The notes under the pieces: generated by a model
What the model was told of the DNA's origin: nothing
The model's database searches: none
The model's input: only the letters and a program-made list of their open reading frames with translations
Assembly (NCBI RefSeq): GCF_025753795.1
Contig: NZ_JAOWPS010000002.1
Coordinates: 1-64,000 of the forward strand
Source of the DNA: Mesorhizobium sp. YC-39
GTDB lineage: Bacteria; Pseudomonadota; Alphaproteobacteria; Rhizobiales; Rhizobiaceae
Reading direction: 5' to 3'
Length of the DNA stretch: 64,000 bases
In this document: positions 1 to 8,134 of the stretch, piece after piece
How the letters are laid out: the number at the start of each line of letters is the position of its first letter
Numbering within the stretch: the stretch's first letter is position 1
Translations under genes and position numbers: made by a program

Positions 1-1
1 G

Positions 2-235
2 GTGAAATCCGGCTATGGCTTTCATCTGGTGCTCGTCACGCAGCACACGGCGACCGTGCTGAAGCCCTTCGAGACGGTCAGGGATGCGGTCCTTGCCGAG
101 TGGCGCTCTGCGAAGCAGACCGAATTCAGCCGAGATTATCTAATCGCGCTGCGCAACAAGTATGGCGTGGAGCTGGACGACAGCACGAAAGCGACGCTCG
201 GGCCAGAGACCACTCCGAAGGTGGCCGCGCAATGA
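2..235 (+). CDS. Peptidyl-prolyl cis-trans isomerase, parvulin type, C-terminal fragment
   Basis: Only the last 77 codons lie in the window; the gene begins to the left. The segment SGYGFHLVLV followed by a charged helix resembles the end of a PpiC/SurA-type parvulin domain and its C-terminal extension, which catalyses proline isomerisation during folding of exported proteins. The stop codon overlaps the start of the HupE-like gene in an ATGA, so the two are translationally coupled and belong to one operon. The parvulin assignment rests on this short stretch and on context; the catalytic part is not visible. Confidence 0.6.
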   Translation: MKSGYGFHLVLVTQHTATVLKPFETVRDAVLAEWRSAKQTEFSRDYLIALRNKYGVELDDSTKATLGPETTPKVAAQ

Positions 236-1275
236 ACCCGCTGACCAAATGGTCTACACTCGTCCGAGGTGCCAGCGCCGCGATGGAGTGCGTTCGGCTG
301 GTCGCACTGGCAGCGGCCATCGCCATGCTGTTCCCGGAGGTTGCCTCGGCGCATGAGGTGCGCCCCGCCTACCTCAGCGTTCAGGAAGAGGCGCCGAACG
401 AGTACAGCGTGCTGTTCAAGACACCGATGCAGGGTGACGCGCGTCTGGCGCTGTCGGCAGCATTCTCGGGCAAGGTCGAGAACCTCACGCCGGTCATCTC
501 GCGCCCGACCGGCGACGCAATGGTGCAGACCTGGCAGATGCGCGCGGTCGAGCCGTTGGAAGGCCAGGTGGTATCGATTGACGGCCTGCAAAACACGATG
601 ACCGATGCGCTCGTGCGCATCGAGTTCGCCAGCGGCGACGTGTGGATCGAGCGCCTGACGCCCGGCGCCCCGGAAGCGACGATTTCTGCAACCCCAAGCC
701 GCTGGTCTACGGCCGCCACCTATCTCAAACTTGGCGTCGAGCACATTCTGCTCGGCTTCGATCATCTCCTCTTCGTGCTAGCCCTGCTCATCATCACCGC
801 GGGTACGTGGCGGCTCGTCAAGACGATCACCGCCTTTACCGTCGCGCATAGCATCACGCTCGCGCTGGCGACGCTCGGCTTTGTTCACATCCCCTCACCG
901 CCGGTCGAGGCCGTGATCGCGTTGTCGATCGCGTTCGTTGCCGTCGAGATCGTCCACGTGCGCCAAGGGCGCAGAAGTTTAGCCGCCCACGCACCCTGGC
1001 TGGTAGCCTTCGCTTTCGGGCTTCTCCACGGTTTCGGTTTTGCCGGAGCCCTGAGCGAGATCGGATTGCCGGCCGGGCAGATTCCGGTGGCGCTGCTGTT
1101 CTTCAACCTCGGCGTTGAAATCGGACAGCTTCTCTTCGTCGGAGCGGTCCTTGCACTCGTCGCACTGATCCGGGTCCGCAGGCGGTCGCTGCCGGCTTGG
1201 TTGGATCTTGTTCCGCCATACGCTATCGGCACGATTGCAATGTTCTGGGTGATCGAACGTGTCGCGACCTTTTGA
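232..1275 (+). CDS. HupE/UreJ-family membrane permease with periplasmic N-terminal domain
   Basis: A 347-residue protein with an N-terminal signal or anchor segment (about residues 15-38), a soluble region beginning HEVRPAYLSV, and a C-terminal half of about six membrane helices. The C-terminal half carries the family hallmarks: HILLGFDHLLFV, FTVAHSITLAL, FGLLHGFGFAGAL and FFNLGVEIGQ. HupE/UreJ proteins are nickel or cobalt permeases, and the conserved intramembrane histidines are all present. The start is the ATG inside the ATGA overlap with the upstream foldase gene; an earlier in-frame start would lie inside that gene. Metal specificity cannot be read from the sequence. It is the second gene of an exported-protein operon. 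Confidence 0.85.
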   Translation: MNPLTKWSTLVRGASAAMECVRLVALAAAIAMLFPEVASAHEVRPAYLSVQEEAPNEYSVLFKTPMQGDARLALSAAFSGKVENLTPVISRPTGDAMVQTWQMRAVEPLEGQVVSIDGLQNTMTDALVRIEFASGDVWIERLTPGAPEATISATPSRWSTAATYLKLGVEHILLGFDHLLFVLALLIITAGTWRLVKTITAFTVAHSITLALATLGFVHIPSPPVEAVIALSIAFVAVEIVHVRQGRRSLAAHAPWLVAFAFGLLHGFGFAGALSEIGLPAGQIPVALLFFNLGVEIGQLLFVGAVLALVALIRVRRRSLPAWLDLVPPYAIGTIAMFWVIERVATF

Positions 1276-1297
1276 GATTGTCAGAAAGGACGGCCAT

Positions 1298-2416
1298 ATG
1301 AACACCTCGCGCAGGGATTGGCGAACCGGGCCGACAAGCGCAGCACTGGCATCGCTGATATGCATGATTGCCGCGGCGTTCCTCCTGACGGCGACACCGG
1401 CGCATGCCTGCGTGCTCTGTATGCCCTATCCTCAAGAGACGAATGCCGACCACGTCATCGGGAGCGGCACGGCGGTTTTCGCAGGCGAGAATCCGGCAAG
1501 GCCTTTCTCTTACGTGGTGCTGGAAACACTGAAGGGTCAATACGACGGCAGCGCCATCCCTCTGTTCCTCGATTCGACGACGGCCCGCGCCCTCAAGCTG
1601 AACCCGGCTCTGCGGGTCATTCTTGTCCAGAGCGGTCCCGGCGGGGCCTGGAGGGCGCTAGGTATGGCTGGGGGGAACGAGTATCAAAATGTAGTGCGCC
1701 AGGTGGCCCGATGGGACAAGGGCTCGAAGACGCCGGCCGAACGCGCGATGTTCTTTGCCCGTTACCTCCGGCACGAAGATCCCAGGCTCGCGGAACTGGC
1801 CTTCCTCGAGGTCGGGCGCGCGCCCTACGCAACGCTGCGCGATCTCCAAACAAGTGTTGCGCGAGATGACATCTATCGAGTCGTCAACGACTTCTTTCAT
1901 GTCGAATGGCATGGCCTCTACATCCTCATGCTCGGCATGTCGGACCGCCCCGACGACATCGCCTTCGTTCGCGGAAAACTGAACACCGCGGCGAAGTATG
2001 GGCTGACGACCAACCTCGCTGCTTACGCCACCGCGCTCATGGAGATGACCGGCGCGGTCGGGGTGACGCAGCTTGCGGAAGAATACCTCGTCGAGCCGGG
2101 CCGAAGCAGCGCCGAGCTGATCGAAATCGTGAAGGCGATGTCGGTGCAGGGGAAAGAAGGGGCTGCCGAACTGCGGTCCGCGATCGTCGAAGCTTACGGT
2201 CGCCTGCTCGCGCATCACCCCGAGCTTGCCGGGAATGTCGCAAATGACCTGTCCGATTGGAAAGTGGTTCGTTTCGTGCCTCGGCTGCGTGAAATTCTGA
2301 ATGCGGGCGTCGGCCTGGACGAAGCATCGCATTTCGCGATCGCAATGTACCTTTCAAGCGCTGATGAAGGCGGGAGTTCCAAGGCCGTGTTCACGCGGTC
2401 CGGTGGTCTCCGATGA
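1298..2416 (+). CDS. Secreted protein of unknown function with CxxC motif
   Basis: A 372-residue protein. The ATG at 1298 is preceded by AGAAAGGA at 1283-1290 and opens a signal peptide (hydrophobic stretch ending TATPAHA) directly followed by CVLCMPYP. The mature N-terminus therefore has a CxxC that could bind metal or form a disulfide. The rest is soluble, and its second half is rich in short helices that could be HEAT-like repeats, though no family is confidently recognised. The gene starts 22 bases after HupE and its stop overlaps an ATG in the next leader, so it belongs to the same operon. Its function is unknown; a periplasmic partner of the permease or of the DUF3604 hydrolase is inference. 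Confidence 0.6.
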   Translation: MNTSRRDWRTGPTSAALASLICMIAAAFLLTATPAHACVLCMPYPQETNADHVIGSGTAVFAGENPARPFSYVVLETLKGQYDGSAIPLFLDSTTARALKLNPALRVILVQSGPGGAWRALGMAGGNEYQNVVRQVARWDKGSKTPAERAMFFARYLRHEDPRLAELAFLEVGRAPYATLRDLQTSVARDDIYRVVNDFFHVEWHGLYILMLGMSDRPDDIAFVRGKLNTAAKYGLTTNLAAYATALMEMTGAVGVTQLAEEYLVEPGRSSAELIEIVKAMSVQGKEGAAELRSAIVEAYGRLLAHHPELAGNVANDLSDWKVVRFVPRLREILNAGVGLDEASHFAIAMYLSSADEGGSSKAVFTRSGGLR

Positions 2417-2472
2417 CCAGTTTTCCAGGGAATAATTCGCGTTGGTATGCGCCAAACAATTGGAGGAGGACT

Positions 2473-4437
2473 ATGATGATGAGAACGCTCGGACTTTTGC
2501 ACTTTGTTTCGGTCGCCGCTCTTGGGGCTGCAAGCATGACAGGTGCGCTGCCCGCTGCAGCGCAGGATACCTTGCTGGATTCCGGCTCCCTGGACAAGGA
2601 GAGCGCCGACCAGCTCTTTCCGATCAAGCGGCCCTATTCGCCGTGGGCGGGGCGCAACTTTCCCACTCGGCCGTTGTTTGGCGACACGCATCTGCATACT
2701 TCGTTCTCGATGGACGCGGGCGCCTTTGGTGCACGCCTTGGCCCAAAGGACGCCTATCGCTTCGCGAAGGGCGAGGAGGTGACATCGTCGACCGGTCAGC
2801 CCGCAAAACTGTCGCGGCCGCTCGACTTCCTCGTCGTTGCCGATCACTCCGACAATATGGGCTTTTTCCCAGACCTCTTTGCCGGTAAGCCGAATATGCT
2901 CGCCGATCCGACAGGCCGCAAATGGTATGACATGATACAATCGGGCAAGGGAGCCGATGCGGCGATAGAGATCATCGTCGCTTTCTCGCACGGAACCTTC
3001 CCCAAGGATCTCATGTATTTCCCCGGCACACCCGCCTACCGTGGCGCCTGGCAGGAGACCATAGCCGCTGCGGAGGAGCACAACGATCCGGGACGCTTCA
3101 CCGCCATCATAGGCTACGAATGGACGTCCAACACCAATGGCAACAATCTGCATCGCAACGTCATATTCCGCGACAATGGCGACAAGGCGAGCCAGGTTGA
3201 ACCGTTTACGGTCTATCCGCCGATGGGCAGCGACAATCCCGAAAACCTCTGGAAGTGGATGGACGCATACGAAAGCAAGACCGGCGGCAATGTGCTGGCC
3301 ATCGCCCACAACGGCAATCTGAGCAACGGCACGATGTTTCCGATCGTCGAGGCCTTCGGGAAGAAGCTCGACGGCCCGTACGCCGAGAGCCGGCTGAAGT
3401 GGGAGCGGCTCTACGAGACGACGCAAACCAAGGGTACTGGCGAATCGCATCCCTTCCTCTCGCCCAACGACGAGTTCGCCAATTTCGAAATCTGGGACAA
3501 GGGCAATCTCGACGGCAGCGTAGCCAAGACAAGGGACATGCTCGAGTTCGAATATGCGCGCTCGGCGCTGAAGAACGGGCTGAAGCTCGAAAAGCAACTG
3601 GGCGCCAACCCGTACAAGTTCGGACTGATCGGCAGCAGCGACGCGCACAATTCGCTGAGCGCGCTGGAGGAAGACAATTTCTTCGGCAAGACGGTGCCTC
3701 AGGAGCCGAGCCCGGAACGCACGAAAGCCGCGTTCATCGACAACAAGCGGACCGGCGTGAAGATCATGGACTGGGAGGTTTCCGCGTCGGGCTACGCGGC
3801 CGTCTGGGCGATGGAGAATACGCGCGGGTCGATCTGGGATGCGATGGAGCGGCGCGAGACCTATGCGACGACGGGGCCGCGCATGGCGGTGCGCCTGTTC
3901 GGCGGATGGGATTTCACCGCCGACGACGCCAACACGCGCAATCCCGCGGTCGCCGGCTACACGAAGGGCGTGCCGATGGGTGGCGACCTCACAGCCGCAC
4001 CTGCGGGCAAGGCGCCGACATTCCTGGTTGCGGCTCTGAAAGACCCGATCGGCGCAAACCTCGACCGCTACCAAATCGTCAAGGGCTGGCTCGATGCGGC
4101 CGGCGAGGTGCATGAGAAGGTGTATGACGTCGCGTGGTCGGGCGACCGCAAACCCGGCGCGGACGGCAAGCTGCCGGCGGTGGGCAGCACGGTCGACCTC
4201 GCCAACGCGACGTGGAAGAACACGATCGGTGCGCCGGAACTGGTGGCGGTCTGGACCGACCCGGAGTTCGACCCCGCGCAGAGCGCCTTCTACTACGGTC
4301 GGGTGATCGAGATTCCAACGCCGCGCTGGACCGCCCACGACGCCAAATATTACGGCGTGACACCGCCGCCGGAAGCCACGATGGAACTCCAGGAGCGCGC
4401 GTACACCTCGCCGATCTGGTACAATCCGGCGAGCTGA
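2473..4437 (+). CDS. DUF3604 family exported PHP-like hydrolase
   Basis: A 654-residue protein with a signal peptide ending ALPAAAQ near residue 31. PHP-type metal-binding motifs follow: GDTHLHTSF (His73, His75), FLVVADHSD and, further on, GLIGSSDAHN. This arrangement is typical of DUF3604 proteins, which resemble PHP-superfamily metallohydrolases; their substrate is not established. The start at 2473 was chosen because AGGAGGA lies immediately upstream and the signal peptide begins there; an in-frame ATG at 2413 would put 20 polar residues before it. The gene closes the tight operon with the foldase, HupE permease and CxxC protein, so the hydrolase probably works in the periplasm and may depend on a metal handled by HupE (inference). 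Confidence 0.85.
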   Translation: MMMRTLGLLHFVSVAALGAASMTGALPAAAQDTLLDSGSLDKESADQLFPIKRPYSPWAGRNFPTRPLFGDTHLHTSFSMDAGAFGARLGPKDAYRFAKGEEVTSSTGQPAKLSRPLDFLVVADHSDNMGFFPDLFAGKPNMLADPTGRKWYDMIQSGKGADAAIEIIVAFSHGTFPKDLMYFPGTPAYRGAWQETIAAAEEHNDPGRFTAIIGYEWTSNTNGNNLHRNVIFRDNGDKASQVEPFTVYPPMGSDNPENLWKWMDAYESKTGGNVLAIAHNGNLSNGTMFPIVEAFGKKLDGPYAESRLKWERLYETTQTKGTGESHPFLSPNDEFANFEIWDKGNLDGSVAKTRDMLEFEYARSALKNGLKLEKQLGANPYKFGLIGSSDAHNSLSALEEDNFFGKTVPQEPSPERTKAAFIDNKRTGVKIMDWEVSASGYAAVWAMENTRGSIWDAMERRETYATTGPRMAVRLFGGWDFTADDANTRNPAVAGYTKGVPMGGDLTAAPAGKAPTFLVAALKDPIGANLDRYQIVKGWLDAAGEVHEKVYDVAWSGDRKPGADGKLPAVGSTVDLANATWKNTIGAPELVAVWTDPEFDPAQSAFYYGRVIEIPTPRWTAHDAKYYGVTPPPEATMELQERAYTSPIWYNPAS

Positions 4438-4601
4438 TCGAGTCGCATCGTGCAGGCAGCCAGCAACTGGGCTCGCTTCGTCGAATCCACAGGCCGTGCC
4501 GGTTATGTTGCGCCTGGATTTCGATGTGGGGAGCGAGCAATAATGAGTTTCGTTGACACCAGCCAGCACGAACCAATTGGGTCGAACACGAGGAGGGGAA
4601 A

Positions 4602-5390
4602 TTGAAATTGACTGTGCTCGCGGCTGCTGGCTGCAGCCTTGCTGTTTCGATCAGCGCGGCTGCTGCTGCCGATACGATCTATCCCGGGGCCGAGACGGTC
4701 GAATATCAGGCCCCATCGGGCTGGACATTCACGGTCGCCGGCTATGGCTGGCTGGCTGGGCTTGAGGGCACAGTAGGGGCTGGCGGCAGGACAGCCCATG
4801 TCGACGCCAGCGTCGGGGACATACTTTCGAACTTCGATATAGCGGTCATGGGACTGGCCGAGGCGCGATACGAGCGGTTCGGCATCTTCACTGACTTCAA
4901 CTACGTGCGGCTGTCGACCTCCTCGGATACCCCATTCGGCATTCTGGCCAGCAGTGCGGACGTCACGAGCCAAAGCCTGATGTGGACGACTGCGGCAGAG
5001 TATCGGCTTGTCGATGCGCCTGAGGTGAGTCTCGATGTGTTAGCAGGCTTCCGGCTCTACTCGCTCAAGAACGAGATCGATTTCAATGGCCCCGGCCTGC
5101 TGGCCGGCGTCTCCTTGTCGGACCAGCAAACCTGGGCCGATCCCATCGTAGGTCTGAAGGCCCGCTACTCTTTCACCCCGCAATTCTACCTTACGGGCTG
5201 GGGATTCGTGGGGGGTGGCGTCTCCGCCGACGTGACCTGGGACGTCATGGCCGGCGCTGGCTATCAATTCACCGACTCGTTCTCTGCCGTGCTCGGTTAC
5301 CGCGCCTCGGGCGTCGACTACGAGAATGACGGCTTTGTCTACGACACCGTGCAGCAGGGTCCGATAGTAGGCGCAGTGTTTCGCTTTTGA
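4602..5390 (+). CDS. Outer-membrane beta-barrel protein
   Basis: A 262-residue protein starting at TTG, with AGGAGGGG at 4591-4598. It has a signal peptide ending SAAAAA and a mature part of alternating hydrophobic strands rich in Gly, Tyr and Phe. It ends in GAVFRF, a C-terminal aromatic residue typical of BAM-inserted barrels. This suggests an eight- to ten-stranded barrel like those in the OmpW/Omp25-type outer-membrane groups. It lies 164 bases after the DUF3604 gene and may be a separate unit or the end of the operon. There is no ligand information. The TTG start is supported by the ribosome-binding site and by the position of the signal peptide. Confidence 0.7.
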   Translation: MKLTVLAAAGCSLAVSISAAAAADTIYPGAETVEYQAPSGWTFTVAGYGWLAGLEGTVGAGGRTAHVDASVGDILSNFDIAVMGLAEARYERFGIFTDFNYVRLSTSSDTPFGILASSADVTSQSLMWTTAAEYRLVDAPEVSLDVLAGFRLYSLKNEIDFNGPGLLAGVSLSDQQTWADPIVGLKARYSFTPQFYLTGWGFVGGGVSADVTWDVMAGAGYQFTDSFSAVLGYRASGVDYENDGFVYDTVQQGPIVGAVFRF

Positions 5391-5794
5391 CGCATCAAGG
5401 GAGAGCGGTCCTTCGATTGAGTGCTGGAGGTCAGGACCTGGCGCAACCACGACCCTCAGCGAGGTTTCTTGGGATGTCGGCTTTCAGGAAGCGGCAATGC
5501 TGATCTCAATGTCCGACATGCGGCGCAAAGCTGCCGTTCACATCGCTCCCGACATAGCACGCCTTCGGTCAAAACCCGCCTATTCGCACGTCGTTGCCGC
5601 CGATCACCGCATGCACTGCCGGGAGATCTTTCGAAGCTAGAATTCTTGAGTTAGGTGTGGGTCCAGAGCTTCCAACGAGAAGGAGAAATTGACGGACAAA
5701 GCCCAACCAGTTTCATGGGAACGCTATGACGTTGGTGATGATCGTTACATCTGCTTGTGAAGAAGCAGATGTAAGTGATTGATGTTTAACATTT
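5391..5794. other. Intergenic stretch without a recognisable gene
   Basis: About 400 bases between the barrel gene and tRNA-Ile2. Short open frames here have atypical composition and no ribosome-binding site or family resemblance, so none is called. The only clear structure is the inverted repeat at 5745-5774 just beyond the tRNA 3' end. Confidence 0.5.
5745..5774. repeat. Perfect 12-bp inverted repeat downstream of tRNA-Ile2
   Basis: TTACATCTGCTT at 5745-5756 pairs exactly with 5763-5774 across a six-base loop. It lies 20 bases past the tRNA 3' end on the tRNA strand. No clean run of T follows, so it could be a processing or weak termination hairpin, but that is uncertain. Confidence 0.5.
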
Positions 5795-5870
5795 TGGTGG
5801 GCCCGGAGGGACTCGAACCCCCAACCAAGCGGTTATGAGCCGCCGGCTCTAACCATTGAGCTACAGGCCC
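5795..5870 (-). tRNA. tRNA-Ile2 with CAT anticodon (lysidine-modified)
   Basis: The reverse strand folds into a complete 76-base cloverleaf with an encoded 3' CCA. The acceptor stem GGGCCTG pairs with CGGGCCC, and the T arm contains GGTTCGAGTCC. The anticodon stem is closed by five pairs around CTCATAA, giving anticodon CAT. The D-arm sequence TAGCTCAATGGTTAGAGC and the GCTTGGT after the anticodon stem match tRNA-Ile2 of other proteobacteria rather than elongator or initiator tRNA-Met. The wobble C would be converted to lysidine by TilS to read AUA. The Ile2-versus-Met call comes from remembered family sequence. Confidence 0.88.
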
Positions 5871-6004
5871 CACACGCGGCTGGATTAATGTTTTTCCCCG
5901 AGCCGCACAAGGCTTTCCGAACGGGGTAGCCGAGATTGCCCAAATCAGCCCATATTCGCACCCTACTCGACACGGGCGACTGGATCGCAGACTGAGGAGT
6001 TTTC

Positions 6005-6715
6005 ATGACCAGACATCTTTTGCCCTTGGCGCTCGCCGCCGCGATCGCATTTCCAACAATGGCCGGCGCTGCCGACACGCAACCCCCGCCCCGTATCGTC
6101 GTGTCCGGTGAGGGCCAGGCGACGGTGGCCCCCGACCTGGCGCTGCTTACGCTCAGCGTCATGCGCGAAGCCAAAACCGCGCGCGCCGCGCTCGACGCCA
6201 ACAATGACGCCATGGCCGCCGTGATCGCGGCGATGAAATCGTCCGGCGTCAAGGACCGCGACCTGCAGACCGCAGGCATTCAGATCAACCCGCGCTACAA
6301 CTACACCAACAAGCCGGATGGCAGCCAGGAGGCCGAACTCGTCGCCTACCAGGTCACCAACACGCTGTCGGTGCGCGTGCGCGACGTCGACAAGACAGGC
6401 GAGATTCTGGATAAGGCGGTGTCGCTCGGCGTCAATCAGGGTGGCGGCATCACCTTCACCAATGACAACCCGGCAGCCACGGTCACCGAGGCCCGCAAGA
6501 AGGCGGTCGCCGATGCGATGGCCAAGGCCAAGACGCTGGCCGAAGCCGCCGGCGTCAGCATCGGCCGGGTTCTTGAAATCACTGACCAGAACGTCGCGCC
6601 GCCGCCGATGCCGATCAACGCCAAGGCCTTCGACGCGGCCGGTGCATCGGTTCCGGTGCAGGCTGGTGAGAATTCCTACGCCGTGCAGGTCACTGTCACG
6701 TTCGAGCTGAAGTGA
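6005..6715 (+). CDS. SIMPL domain (DUF541) periplasmic protein
   Basis: A 236-residue protein with a clear signal peptide (MTRHLLPLALAAAIAFPTMAGA) followed by IVVSGEGQATVAPDLA, the usual opening of SIMPL/DUF541 proteins. The central ITFTNDNP region and an alternating C-terminus complete the single domain. The family is related to the BP26/OMP28 antigen of Brucella, which assembles into oligomeric periplasmic or outer-membrane-associated structures; a precise role is not known. It is monocistronic and followed by a strong terminator. Confidence 0.85.
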   Translation: MTRHLLPLALAAAIAFPTMAGAADTQPPPRIVVSGEGQATVAPDLALLTLSVMREAKTARAALDANNDAMAAVIAAMKSSGVKDRDLQTAGIQINPRYNYTNKPDGSQEAELVAYQVTNTLSVRVRDVDKTGEILDKAVSLGVNQGGGITFTNDNPAATVTEARKKAVADAMAKAKTLAEAAGVSIGRVLEITDQNVAPPPMPINAKAFDAAGASVPVQAGENSYAVQVTVTFELK

Positions 6716-6755
6716 TCACCCGCCCTGAACGGCCTGATCGCGATTGTCGTCGCGT

Positions 6756-6795
6756 AAAAAAGAACCCGGAGGACAGGTCCTCCGGGTTCTTTTTT
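6756..6795. terminator. Strong, apparently bidirectional rho-independent terminator
   Basis: Perfect 18-bp inverted repeat: 6756-6773 and 6778-6795, with an A-run on the left arm and a T-run on the right. It lies 40 bases after the SIMPL gene and faces the convergent small secreted protein gene, so it can stop transcription from both sides. Confidence 0.9.
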
Positions 6796-6902
6796 GAGCC
6801 GCACCCTTCCGCCCTGGCGGAAAGGGGCTCCACTACTCCAAGCTGATCTTCCCAAGCTGATCTTTGCAGAAGATCATGCCTCCCGGCCGGTCGGCCGAAC
6901 GC

Positions 6903-7277
6903 TTAGCGATAGAGGACCGGGCAGCCGCGCTCGTTGGCGAATACGATCACCACGCGGTCGCCGTACTGGCGACCCGCGACCTTGACCGTGCGGCGGTTGA
7001 CGTCGATGAGGCGGGCACGGCGCAGGCCCATGCGCTCGGCTTTGTTAACGGCGCGTTCCGGCGAGCAGGACCGGCGCCAGTCGCGGTCGCGGCGCCAGTC
7101 GCGATCGCGGCGGTGCTCGCGGCGGTAGCCGTCATCGTCCCCGGTATAGACGCCGACGCGGGGGTCGTTGTCATTGCCGAAGCCGAGATAGATGCTGTCC
7201 GCATGAGCGGGAACCGCGGCAAGCGTGCCGAGGCCGATAAGGGCCGAAAGCGTCACCGTCTTGATCGTGTTGAACAT
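6903..7277 (-). CDS. Small secreted Arg/Asp-rich protein
   Basis: A 124-residue protein with a signal peptide (ending AVPAHA near residue 26). A low-complexity middle follows with repeats of RDRDWRR, then a compact C-terminal part with two cysteines (RRSCSPERAV and ERGCPVLYR) that could form a disulfide. The C-terminal part resembles small exported proteins that are common and uncharacterised in rhizobia. No enzymatic motif is present. The gene is convergent with the SIMPL gene across the shared terminator and has an AAGGAGAGA-type ribosome-binding site upstream. Function unknown. Confidence 0.65.
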   Translation of the reverse strand: MFNTIKTVTLSALIGLGTLAAVPAHADSIYLGFGNDNDPRVGVYTGDDDGYRREHRRDRDWRRDRDWRRSCSPERAVNKAERMGLRRARLIDVNRRTVKVAGRQYGDRVVIVFANERGCPVLYR

Positions 7278-7489
7278 TGTCTCTCTCCTTGTTGAGGGCT
7301 CATGCCCGCCTTGGTCGAACCGATGGTGGGAGAATGCGCTTGCGTATCTGAACTTTTTACGAACCTGTCGTTCATTTTCGGTTCATGTGGCAGCAAGAAT
7401 TGTCGGCAGTTCTCTCCGCCTTCCGTCGGTTCTGAACAATCTGAATCTGGATGGAAACGCCCGGTCGCGCTGTCGGTTCCGGAACCCTA

Positions 7490-7936
7490 CTAAGGCTCGT
7501 CGTCCAGCATATGCTCAAAATAATCGTCAGCTTCGGCAAGCTCGGTCTCGCTGGCGCTGACCCGGCCACGGATCGAGATGCCGGCCTCATGCACCGTCTC
7601 GGAACTTCCCGACACCAGCCTGTGCCACCAGTAGAGGTCTTGCCCCTCGGCGACCAGCCGGTAGGCGCAGGTTCTGGGCAGCCAGGTGATGGTACGCACA
7701 TTCTGCGGCGTCAGCCCGACGCAGTCCGGGACTCGCGCCAGCCGGTTGGCATAGTCCGAGCAGCGGCAGGTATCGGCGTTGAACAGCCGGCAGCCGACAC
7801 TCGTCCAATAGATCTCGCCGGTGTCCTCGTCCTCGAGTTTCGACAGGCAGCATTTGCCGCAGCCGTCGCAGAGCGATTCCCACTCGGCCGGGCTCATAGC
7901 CTCGAGCGTCTTGGCTTTCCAGAACGGCTTTTCCAT
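7490..7936 (-). CDS. YcgN/UPF0260 family cysteine-cluster protein
   Basis: A 148-residue cytoplasmic protein with the family's cysteine pattern: CDGCGKCC near residues 24-31, then GCRLF, TCRCSDY, DCVGLT and RTCAYR. The YcgN/YkgJ families are thought to coordinate zinc or iron through such cysteines; biochemical function is not established. The start at 7936 ([10 protein letters not shown]) matches the usual family N-terminus; the longer frame to 8017 has no supporting features. Divergent from the OmpA-family gene with about 200 bases between. Confidence 0.85.
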   Translation of the reverse strand: MEKPFWKAKTLEAMSPAEWESLCDGCGKCCLSKLEDEDTGEIYWTSVGCRLFNADTCRCSDYANRLARVPDCVGLTPQNVRTITWLPRTCAYRLVAEGQDLYWWHRLVSGSSETVHEAGISIRGRVSASETELAEADDYFEHMLDDEP

Positions 7937-8134
7937 CGTTGGGATGTGGCCCTCGCCTGCTTCAAGGTCAAGCGTGGCAACGGCCCGAAATGCGACCTTG
8001 CACCATACGAAAAACACGAAGTTGCCTTCAAAATGCCGGTCAACCGCCCTCCGCTGCCGTTAGTGCCCGCAAACCGGAACCAATCCGGTCGACGACAGTT
8101 TGGGCCGGGATGGGACGCCACAAGGAGATTTCAG

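Noticed and set aside
2215..4569. 784-codon open frame on the minus strand
   Set aside because: It lies entirely opposite the exported DUF3604 gene, whose signal peptide, motifs and ribosome-binding site are convincing; the antisense frame has no recognised domain and reflects GC-rich codon bias.
5421..5654. 77-codon frame in the gap before tRNA-Ile2
   Set aside because: No ribosome-binding site, atypical Arg/Ser/His composition and no family resemblance.
5795..5870. Initiator or elongator tRNA-Met instead of Ile2
   Set aside because: The CAT anticodon alone would allow it, but the acceptor pairs GGGCCTG and the D-arm sequence fit tRNA-Ile2, and the first pair is matched, unlike initiator tRNA.
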